Source: Desulfobacterales bacterium (lineage in GTDB: Bacteria; Desulfobacterota; Desulfobacteria; Desulfobacterales; JAUWMJ01). Taken from it: a DNA stretch of 8,912 bases. Every line of letters starts with the position of its first letter. Position 1 is the first letter of the stretch. Made by a program: the position numbers and the translations under genes. Under the pieces are notes generated by a model. That model was not told the DNA's origin. It was given only the letters and a program-made list of their open reading frames with translations, and made no database searches. Shown here piece after piece: positions 1 to 4,738 of this stretch. Location of the stretch: NCBI GenBank assembly GCA_030613225.1, contig JAUWMJ010000090.1, positions 1-8,912 on the forward strand. The letters run 5' to 3'.

Positions 1-147
1 GACCTTCGCTACAAGAAGTACCTTGAAAAATTTGTTTACGGTGTGAAGGATCACCAGAGCTTACTTGATCTGGTGGGCGAAGAACGGATGGAGATGATCA
101 AAGCAGACCCACGGACCGGATATGCAACTAATTTAGATAGAAGATAA
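1..147 (+). CDS. gctA: CoA-transferase subunit A, C-terminal fragment (glutaconate CoA-transferase type)
   Basis: Frame 1 is open from the left edge to a TAA at 145-147 and gives the last 48 residues of a protein. The tail contains YLEKFVYGVKDHQ, LLDLVGEERM and ADPRTGYATNLDRR, which I recognise as the typical C-terminus of family I CoA-transferase alpha subunits of the glutaconate CoA-transferase type. The usual length is about 320 residues, so most of the gene lies outside the window. The protein should form a heteromer with the subunit B encoded just downstream and move CoA between an acyl-CoA and a free acid in the cytoplasm. The substrate cannot be read from this fragment. Glutaconate, another dicarboxylate or a ring-cleavage intermediate are all possible. 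The gap to subunit B is 177 nt, much larger than usual for such a pair, and is mostly filled by a palindromic repeat. Confidence 0.8.
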   Translation, partial: DLRYKKYLEKFVYGVKDHQSLLDLVGEERMEMIKADPRTGYATNLDRR

Positions 148-187
148 TGAAGACATAATATTTTAAATCCGTAAAAAATCAATATCG

Positions 188-311
188 GACGGCTTTGTAA
201 AAGGTCCAAATTCAAGGCGCACGAATCTTGAGTGGTGAGACGTACTTATAGTACGTCGCAACCGCTCAAGATGAAGTGCAACGCCGAAGTTGGATTTTTT
301 ACGAAGCCGTC
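188..311. repeat. 124-bp long imperfect inverted repeat between the two CoA-transferase subunit genes
   Basis: The outer arms are GACGGCTTTGTAAAA at 188-202 and the reverse complement of GACGGCTTCGTAAAA at 297-311. Similarity continues inwards through TCCAA, GGCG and ATCTTGAG blocks to a central perfect palindrome, GACGTACT-TAT-AGTACGTC, at 239-257. The whole unit folds back on itself with small loops and mismatches, as a REP- or MITE-like element would. There is no coding capacity. The right end abuts the ribosome-binding site of the next gene. The hairpin at 7921-7962 carries a related end. I infer a dispersed mobile repeat; no target duplication is obvious. Confidence 0.85.
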
Positions 312-324
312 AGGGAGTATTTTC

Positions 325-1092
325 ATGACAGACTATACAATGAGAGAAATGATGGCAGTTGCTGCCGCACGGGAGATAATGGATGGAGATATTGTATTCT
401 GCGGAACAGGAATTTCCATGCTTGCTGCCATGGCCGCAAAACACATCAGTGCGCCAAACAGCGTAATATTTTTTGAAACCGGTGCTGTGGATTCAAAGCT
501 GGAAGAAGTTCCTCTTGCTGTGGCTGATCCTCGCGTTATGTTCTGGACATCAGTCAACGGCGGTCTTCTCGATGCATTTGCTACAATGCAGAACAGGTTT
601 ACAGGCAAAAAGGTTGTTGGAATTTTAGGCGCCGCTCAAATCGATAAATATGGCAATCTGAACTCAACGGTTATCGGGGATTATTTTAACCCAAAAGTAC
701 GATTTTCAGGGAGCGGTGGGGCCTGTGACGTGGCTTCTTTTGTCAGCAGGACAATAATTTTCATGCAGCACGAGAAAAGAAAATTTGTGTCAAAGGTAGA
801 TTATATCACCAGCCCGGGCTGGCTTGACGGGCCTGAAGGAAGAAAAAAAGCCGGGCTGCCCGACGGGGGACCGTCAACCGTTATTACTAACATGGCGATA
901 ATGGGATTTGATGATAAAACAAAAGAAATGTATCTTAAAGGGTGTTTCCCGGAAATTACCCCGCGGCAAGTACTTGATAGTATGGATTTCGAGGTTGATA
1001 TATCACGTTCATCCAAAGTGCCGGCTCCCTCACAAAAAGAACTTAAGATGTTGCGGGAAAAATGTGATCCGCAAAGGTTGATCCTGGGATAA
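325..1092 (+). CDS. gctB: CoA-transferase subunit B (glutaconate CoA-transferase type)
   Basis: This encodes 255 residues, close to the 266 of Acidaminococcus GctB. I chose the ATG at 325 because AGGGAG at 312-317 sits 7 nt upstream and the protein then begins MTDYTMREMM, matching the family N-terminus. A GTG further upstream in the same frame falls inside the palindromic repeat and is rejected. Glu51 in FFETGAVD lies where GctB has its catalytic glutamate (Glu54), which forms the enzyme-CoA thioester. Other family blocks are GAAQIDKYGNLNSTVIG and the glycine loop SGSGGACDVASF. The role is cytoplasmic CoA transfer together with the upstream alpha subunit. The two genes are probably co-transcribed, with the repeat forming a hairpin in the mRNA between them. 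The exact acid substrate is unknown. The related IpdB branch of ring-cleavage hydrolases is a less likely alternative because it lacks this glutamate. Confidence 0.88.
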   Translation: MTDYTMREMMAVAAAREIMDGDIVFCGTGISMLAAMAAKHISAPNSVIFFETGAVDSKLEEVPLAVADPRVMFWTSVNGGLLDAFATMQNRFTGKKVVGILGAAQIDKYGNLNSTVIGDYFNPKVRFSGSGGACDVASFVSRTIIFMQHEKRKFVSKVDYITSPGWLDGPEGRKKAGLPDGGPSTVITNMAIMGFDDKTKEMYLKGCFPEITPRQVLDSMDFEVDISRSSKVPAPSQKELKMLREKCDPQRLILG

Positions 1093-1160
1093 ACAGGTTT
1101 AACGATTTCAAATATGATGAATTCGTAAAAAGATGAACTTATGTCTAATTTTTTTTTATC

Positions 1161-1192
1161 ACGAAAACACGAAAGAACGAAAACACGAAAAT
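1161..1192. repeat. Four tandem octamers, consensus ACGAAAAC
   Basis: The units are ACGAAAAC, ACGAAAGA, ACGAAAAC and ACGAAAAT, back to back, following a poly-T run. Similar short tandem octamers and heptamers recur in other spacers of this window (6757-6787, 3311-3331), which suggests a genome-wide style of intergenic repeat. Confidence 0.8.
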
Positions 1193-1213
1193 CAGTTAAA
1201 AAATTTTGTAAGT

Positions 1214-1238
1214 GTTCACGGAACGTTGAAATTAGAAA
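1214..1238 (+). repeat. Dispersed 25-mer, copy 1 (GTTCACGGAACGTTG...)
   Basis: This 25-bp segment begins GTTCACGGAACGTTG and ends ATTAGAAA. It recurs in reverse orientation at 7965-7989 with 24 of 25 identities. It lies directly after the four-helix-bundle remnant as read on the minus strand. Confidence 0.8.
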
Positions 1239-1259
1239 TAGAAATTGGAAATTTGGCTT

Positions 1260-1383
1260 TCATGCTTTTGTGCAGTTGATGAACGCGTTCAATTTTGGGC
1301 CGAGTTCTTCAACTTTTGTTCCACTTATCAAAGTCGTGCCAGACCATATCTGATAACTCTTCTGCCGATTTGTATACATCCAG
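1260..1383 (-). pseudogene. Remnant of a four-helix-bundle / 23S rRNA IVP-family gene, internally deleted
   Basis: On the minus strand, 1383 to 1312 encodes LDVYKSAEELSDMVWHDF followed by DKWNKS and a TGA. This matches the N-terminal helix of four-helix-bundle proteins of the 23S rRNA intervening-sequence type (PF05635/TIGR02436), whose members read LxVYKxAEELxDxVW. In the next frame, 1316 to 1263 encodes KVEELGPKLNAFINCTKA and then a TGA at 1262-1260, which matches the C-terminal helix (ELGxKLNAFIN). The middle of the family, including the RAADSIGANIAEG-like segment, is absent. I therefore read this as a gene that lost roughly 70 internal codons and was frameshifted at the junction. There is no start codon in place; the N-terminal side runs into a GC-rich stem-loop. 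The family match is from memory, but two independent ends in the right order make it fairly firm. Confidence 0.7.
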
Positions 1384-1446
1384 GCTACGCCCGGCAAGCC
1401 AGTTTACGGTTCACGGTTGCGCCTGGGTCTTGCCCTGCGTAGCCAG
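1381..1446. repeat. GC-rich stem-loop with 18-bp arms
   Basis: CAGGCTACGCCCGGCAAG at 1381-1398 is the imperfect reverse complement (15-16 of 18) of 1429-1446, with a 30-nt loop. The left arm continues as GGCTACGCCCGGCAAGCC, which recurs with one extra C at 1729-1747, and the GGCTACGCC core is the heart of the tandem array at 4181-4312. The repeat family is therefore present in at least three spacers. Confidence 0.7.
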
Positions 1447-1499
1447 AGGCGAAGCATGGGTCATCTCTCCAGAATTTCTACTTTCCAATTTCAAGTTTC

Positions 1500-1517
1500 A
1501 AGCCGTGAACGGCTACC
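1500..1517. repeat. Palindromic 18-mer AAGCCGTGAACGGCTACC, copy 1
   Basis: The core AGCCGT-GA-ACGGCT is itself a palindrome. The full 18-mer is present as an exact reverse complement at 7899-7916. Both copies lie in repeat-rich spacers next to a copy of the dispersed 25-mer. Confidence 0.85.
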
Positions 1518-1718
1518 CCCTTTTTACAAAAAAATCGACGTTGACAATCAACCCCGCCCTTGATAGTTGTAACCCGACAACGTAACTTACCAGCTTTATA
1601 TTGCAACAGCTTCTTTTTGTGTCATGCGATATTGTTTCGGGTTGCGCGTTTCGTGTCACTGGGTACGGGTTATAAAAAAGGATTATTTCCGATTAACAAC
1701 TCGCAACTCGTAACCAGG

Positions 1719-1747
1719 CTTCGCCTTCGGCTACGCCCCGGCAAGCC
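1719..1747. repeat. TTCGCCTTCGGCTACGCC-type repeat, single copy
   Basis: CTTCGCCTTCGGCTACGCC at 1719-1737 is identical to the core of the second unit of the 33-bp tandem array (4219-4237). It continues as CCGGCAAGCC, resembling the arm of the stem-loop at 1381-1400. Confidence 0.8.
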
Positions 1748-1827
1748 CGGAACACCTACGTGACAGGCAATCAAACAAGTTAAAAGGACGCATTATGGTT
1801 AGCGATAAATGTCGTTGTAAGATTAAT

Positions 1828-2138
1828 GTTAATTACTCAAGTTTCGCACCCCTGATTTCCGTCACTGTCAAGACGGTAAGGGTTAAAAATAACATTTTTA
1901 AAGCGAAATCATTTGCTTATATTTTGCAACCGGCACCCAGTGGGTCATACGATATGATCAGGCGTAAACAAGATATAACATATTGGATTGAATAAGGTAT
2001 CAAGCATCAATCTTATATTTATTGATTGGCGCCGTCGTTAAAATCACTGGGAGTATATTTCGCTTTAATAATTTATTTTTAGCTCTTACCGTCTATGGCT
2101 TTGGATAAACTAAAGGGTGCGAAACTTGAGTTAATTAC
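1828..2138. mobile_element. MITE-like element (1837-2129) with 73-bp terminal inverted repeats and a 9-bp target duplication
   Basis: The element is 293 bp. It begins TCAAGTTTCGCACCC at 1837 and ends with the exact reverse complement at 2115-2129. The inverted repeats extend to 73 bp on each side (1837-1909 and 2057-2129). The middle is less conserved, but the inner 37-38 bp are strong again (GACGGTAAG, TAAAAATAA, TTAAAGCGAAAT). It is flanked by GTTAATTAC at 1828-1836 and again at 2130-2138, a perfect 9-bp direct repeat. The roughly 147 bp between the arms are AT-rich and encode nothing. The structure is that of a non-autonomous transposon derivative moved by a transposase encoded elsewhere. 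A 9-bp duplication is compatible with several DDE families, so I do not assign one. Confidence 0.88.
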
Positions 2139-2221
2139 TTCTGTTTATCCGATGTTTCCGCATATTAGAACCTGTTGCACAACTGCAACTATTCCTTTTA
2201 AAAAAAATTAGGGTAATGTCC

Positions 2222-3085
2222 ATGATTGAAAAAATTGGAATCGTAACAGACAGTACAGCGGATTTTCCCGAGGGCATGGCCGAAGAACTTGAGATAAATA
2301 TAATTCCAATTCATATTTTTGTTGACGGCAATGACTATCTGCACGGTGTCACCATATCAAACCAGGATGTGGTTGAATGCTTAAATGAAGACAGAGATGT
2401 AAAAACAGCTCCCCCTTTTCCAAGTGAATACTCCGATTTTTATACGAAACTGGCCGGCAAATATGACCGGATTTTGTCCTTTCACGTATCATCTGATCTG
2501 TCCGATTGTTACAAGAGTGCTAATAATTCTATGAGGATCATTTCTAATGAAGCGGCAGAAAAAATTACTCTGATAGACACAAGAAACGTAAGTGTAGGGC
2601 AGGCGCTTATTATAAAAAAAGTTGCTGAATTAAAAAAAAAGAACAATTCACCGGATTCCATAAAAAAAATAATTGAGCCTTTTATAAAAAACAGTATGCT
2701 TCTTTTTACAGTTGAAAATCTGTACTGGTTGAAGCGTGCAGGTAAACTGAATATTTTTTCTTCTTTATTGGGAAATTTCTTGAATGTTAAACCCGTTATC
2801 GGGCTGAAAAGCGGCAAACTGGTTCCCCTCGGAAAGCACAAGGGAAGAGAGTCGGCACTTGAAGAAATGATAAAATTGGCCCTGGAAGAATATGTGAAAT
2901 TCGGGCTGCGTCAGGATATCTGGATAGCCCATGCAGATGCACTGGAAGAGGCCGTCAGGATGCAGGAGACCCTGGTTGGAATTTCAGCAGACATGAGATC
3001 GAATATCAGAGTTGTAGAAATCGGACCTACCATTGCCGCACACACCGGCCCTGGATGTCTGTGTCTGGGCATGGTGAACAGTTGA
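2222..3085 (+). CDS. DegV/FakB-family fatty-acid-binding protein
   Basis: This encodes 287 residues, the usual DegV length (about 280-290). I prefer the ATG at 2222 over the one at 2216: AGGG at 2210-2213 is 8 nt from 2222 but only 2 nt from 2216, and the family normally begins close to IGIVTDSTADFP (residues 5-16). The two-domain DegV fold is shown by DSTADFP (10-16), TAPPFPSEY (62-70), HVSSDLSDCYKSA (88-100), LIDTRNVSVGQALI (117-130), LYWLKRAGKLN (167-177), NVKPVIG (188-194), GKHKGRESALEEM (204-216) and EIGPTIAAHTGPG (267-279). Family members bind one fatty acid in a buried tunnel. In Firmicutes, FakB presents it to the kinase FakA for phosphorylation. No fakA is visible here, so the partner is unknown. 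Thr62 and Ser90/Ser91 lie where the carboxylate is held. The protein is cytoplasmic and has no signal peptide. Confidence 0.9.
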   Translation: MIEKIGIVTDSTADFPEGMAEELEINIIPIHIFVDGNDYLHGVTISNQDVVECLNEDRDVKTAPPFPSEYSDFYTKLAGKYDRILSFHVSSDLSDCYKSANNSMRIISNEAAEKITLIDTRNVSVGQALIIKKVAELKKKNNSPDSIKKIIEPFIKNSMLLFTVENLYWLKRAGKLNIFSSLLGNFLNVKPVIGLKSGKLVPLGKHKGRESALEEMIKLALEEYVKFGLRQDIWIAHADALEEAVRMQETLVGISADMRSNIRVVEIGPTIAAHTGPGCLCLGMVNS

Positions 3086-3154
3086 TCTTGTACTGGTGAG
3101 CCAATTTCAAAACGTCCCATTTCGAAGTCTGCGCTTATCTGTCCAATCTCAGCG

Positions 3155-3214
3155 CCTGCCTGTGCATTGCAGACAGACAGGTCAGACTCATCAGGCATCC
3201 AGACGTCTGGGTGC
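3155..3214. repeat. Two adjacent hairpins after the degV-type gene
   Basis: CCTGCCTGT at 3155-3163 pairs with ACAGACAGG at 3173-3181 (8 of 9 bp, 9-nt loop). It is followed by the perfect 12-bp palindrome CCAGACGTCTGG at 3199-3210, which extends to 20 bp (3195-3214) with one mismatched pair. Neither hairpin is followed by a T-run, so a rho-independent terminator is unlikely. They may be part of a larger repeat or a structured 3' UTR. Confidence 0.55.
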
Positions 3215-3252
3215 AGGATTGCCTTCCTCTGCTCAAAGTCCGGGATCCTTGA

Positions 3253-3356
3253 TTTCGATTCGAATGCAGAATTCATCCGATTCTTACGATACACCAAATC
3301 ACTAACCGGGAACCGTGAACCGTGAACCGTGAACCTGATAACCTGAGTAGTTACAT
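3253..3356 (+). repeat. Dispersed direct repeat, copy 1, overlapping the mlaA start
   Basis: A 46-bp core at 3261-3306, beginning CGAATGCAGAATTCATCC and ending CCAAATCACTAAC, recurs at 4519-4564 with a single mismatch. On the right both copies continue into AACCGTG-like heptamers (three exact AACCGTG units here, 3311-3331) and then into GTGAACCTGATAACCTGAG-type sequence with several substitutions. The two copies lie about 1.25 kb apart in the same orientation and bracket mlaA. Confidence 0.88.
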
Positions 3357-4167
3357 TTTATTAATATTGGCACTTGCTTTTTTGATATTATCCGGGTGCG
3401 CTCATAGAAAGGCTAACACACCTGTCCTGTCTTCCGATACTCCGGCCGCCAAGGGCGTTTCTCAAAACCGGGAGATATCTTCATCAGAGGAACTTCAGTC
3501 AAACTTAGAAGAAAATGACGATGTTTTAGATGAGTTTGAAAGTGAATTTGAAGAAAGGGCGGTTACTGTGGCAGATCCTCTGTCTCTTTGGAACCGGGCA
3601 ATGTTTCACTTCAATGACAAGTTGTATTTCTGGTGTTTAAAGCCTGTTGCAAAGGGATATAGAGTGGTAATTCCAGGTGTGGTCAGAACCGGCGTAAGAA
3701 ATTTCTTTAGCAACATATTTACGCCGATCCGTCTGACAAGCTGTATACTTCAGGGTAAAGTAAAAGCCGGGGGAACCGAGCTTATCCGTTTTGTAGTTAA
3801 CAGCACCATTGGGATAGCAGGAGTGACGGATCCTGCTAAAAAATATCTCAAGCTCGATATAAGTGATGAGGATCTTGGACAAACCCTTGGCGCTTATGGT
3901 ATTGGTAATGGATTTTATCTGGTCTGGCCTTTTCTTGGCCCCTCTACTTTGCGTGATTCCGTGGGGATGGTCGGAGACCGATTTTTAAATCCGATTACCT
4001 ATGTGAAACCGGTTGAAGCTTCAGTGGCAATCTGGTCTTACGATAAGATAAACGAAACTTCCCTGCACATAGGAGATTATGAGTCTATTAAGGAGGCAGC
4101 TGTTGAACCGTATGAGGCGTTTCGAGATGCCTATATCCAGTATCGAAAAAATAAGGTGAAACAGTAA
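3322..4167 (+). CDS. mlaA: MlaA/VacJ-family outer-membrane lipoprotein
   Basis: This encodes 281 residues beginning at GTG 3322, the only plausible start between an in-frame TGA at 3316 and the signal peptide. GGGAA at 3308-3312 is a weak ribosome-binding site. Residues 11-22 form the hydrophobic core of a type II signal peptide ending in the lipobox LSGC with Cys26. The next residue is Ala, so sorting to the outer membrane is expected. An acidic, low-complexity linker (about 50-82) precedes the MlaA domain: LWNRAMFHFND (89-99), NFFSNIFTPIR (127-137), LQGK (143-146), RFVVNSTIGIAGVTDPA (156-172), DLGQTLGAYGIGNGFYL (184-200) and GPSTLRD (206-212). In the Mla pathway MlaA removes mislocalised phospholipids from the outer leaflet and passes them to periplasmic MlaC; mlaBCDEF are not in this window. 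The first residues are encoded by the dispersed repeat, so the N-terminus may be a recent replacement. Confidence 0.9.
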   Translation: MNREPDNLSSYILLILALAFLILSGCAHRKANTPVLSSDTPAAKGVSQNREISSSEELQSNLEENDDVLDEFESEFEERAVTVADPLSLWNRAMFHFNDKLYFWCLKPVAKGYRVVIPGVVRTGVRNFFSNIFTPIRLTSCILQGKVKAGGTELIRFVVNSTIGIAGVTDPAKKYLKLDISDEDLGQTLGAYGIGNGFYLVWPFLGPSTLRDSVGMVGDRFLNPITYVKPVEASVAIWSYDKINETSLHIGDYESIKEAAVEPYEAFRDAYIQYRKNKVKQ

Positions 4168-4180
4168 GCAAAAAAAGGCA

Positions 4181-4312
4181 CCCGTCTTCGCCTTTGGCTA
4201 CGCCGCGGCATGGCCCGTCTTCGCCTTCGGCTACGCCGCGGCATGGCCCGTCTTCGCCTTTGGCTACGCCGCGGCATGGCCCGTCTTTGCCTTCGGCTAC
4301 GCCGAGGGAGGC
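4181..4312. repeat. Tandem array of four 33-bp GC-rich units
   Basis: The units at 4181-4213, 4214-4246, 4247-4279 and 4280-4312 share the form CCCGTCTTCGCCTT-T/C-GGCTACGCCGCGGCATGG. The first three differ only by the T/C in the middle, and the last decays after GGCTACGCCG. Units are contiguous with no spacers, so this is not a CRISPR. The array starts 13 nt after the mlaA stop codon. Its core matches 1719-1737 exactly over 19 bp. Confidence 0.92.
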
Positions 4313-4340
4313 AAAGGCAGACGGCAGAAGGGAAAAGCTT

Positions 4341-4413
4341 AAGAGCTCATAGCTCATAGCAAAAGGATTAAATCCTTCAGACTACGAGCTATCAGCTGTC
4401 AGCTATGAGCTAA
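4341..4413. repeat. Nested inverted repeat (AGCTCAT heptamers around a small palindrome)
   Basis: The left arm contains GAGCTCATAGCTCATAGC (4343-4360). The right arm contains GAGCTATCAGCTGTCAGC then TATGAGCT (4386-4411). GCTCATAGCT at 4345-4354 pairs exactly with AGCTATGAGC at 4401-4410. Inside lies the palindrome AAGGATT-A-AATCCTT (4363-4377). The unit can form a cruciform or an mRNA hairpin. There is no T-run after it, so a terminator function is uncertain. Confidence 0.7.
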
Positions 4414-4504
4414 TAAATTACTTAGATACTCTTCTTTAACCTGTTTTTTAATGATTGCTTGGCTTTCCATCACCGCATCATGACATGCCAGGTCTGGGCC
4501 AGGG

Positions 4505-4601
4505 TTTCGATTCCGAATCGAATGCAGAATTCATCCGATTCTTACGATACTCCAAATCACTAACTGTGAGCTGTGAACCTGACAATCTGAATAGTTGCAA
4601 T
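4505..4601 (+). repeat. Dispersed direct repeat, copy 2, upstream of serA
   Basis: This is the second copy of the repeat at 3253-3356. The 46-bp core spans 4519-4564 with one A/T difference. A 6-bp insertion lies in the CGATTC part just before the core. It has two degenerate heptamers (AACTGTG, AGCTGTG) where copy 1 has three perfect ones, followed by a diverged AACCTGACAATCTGAATAG tail. Confidence 0.88.
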
Positions 4602-4645
4602 ATTTTCTTTTGAAACAGCTTGATAAAATGAGTTGCAATAATATC

Positions 4646-4674
4646 TTGGTAAAGATATCGTTAAGTGGTATATT
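4646..4674 (+). promoter_or_regulatory. Candidate sigma-70 promoter for serA with overlapping inverted repeat
   Basis: TTGGTA at 4646-4651 and TATATT at 4669-4674 are separated by exactly 17 nt, which would start transcription near 4681, about 58 nt before the serA ATG. The inverted repeat ATATCTT-GGTA-AAGATAT (4641-4658) covers the -35 box and could be an operator. This rests on pattern only. Confidence 0.45.
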
Positions 4675-4738
4675 GGCTCGTAAATTTGGGGAATAACTTT
4701 TATGGTTCTGGCTTGTCCGGTAAAGGAGGAAAAAAAGA

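Larger units (their letters stand above)
1093..1836. other. Gene-free repeat island downstream of gctB
   Basis: No intact gene is visible on either strand. Several short frames are open on the plus strand, but they run through octamer repeats and inverted repeats and resemble no protein I know. The stretch holds ACGAAAAC octamers, a dispersed 25-mer, a decayed antisense gene, GC-rich stem-loops, an 18-mer shared with the spacer before prs, and degenerate heptamer-like runs such as AACTCGCAACTCGTAACC near 1698-1715. A -35-like TTGACA occurs near 1540 without a convincing -10. I see no clear rho-independent terminator for gctB. Confidence 0.75.
4168..4738. other. Gene-free spacer between mlaA and serA
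   Basis: This 571-bp stretch holds, in order, a 33-bp tandem array, a nested inverted repeat, the second copy of the dispersed repeat, and a promoter-like region before serA. Minus-strand frames are open through the tandem array, but only because the 33-bp unit is a multiple of three. I see no believable gene. Confidence 0.75.

Noticed and set aside
232..324. N-terminal extension of subunit B from a GTG at 232
   Set aside because: It lies entirely inside the palindromic repeat. AGGGAG at 312-317 and family alignment support ATG 325.
1141..1353. Plus-strand 70-residue frame after gctB
   Set aside because: It begins in a poly-T run, crosses the octamer repeats, and is antisense to the four-helix-bundle remnant.
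1795..1995. 66-residue plus-strand frame
   Set aside because: Most of it is the left inverted repeat and interior of the MITE-like element.
2911..3297. Minus-strand 128-residue frame overlapping the end of the DegV gene
   Set aside because: Half is antisense to a well-supported gene and the rest crosses hairpins and a dispersed repeat. I recognise no protein family and find no clear ribosome-binding site.
4181..4312. CRISPR array
   Set aside because: The 33-bp units are contiguous, with no unique spacers between them and no cas genes.
4088..4357. Minus-strand 89-residue frame with 11-residue repeats (GVAKGEDGPCR-like)
   Set aside because: It is the reverse reading of the 33-bp tandem DNA array plus the adjacent inverted repeat. 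It overlaps the end of mlaA and has no family resemblance.
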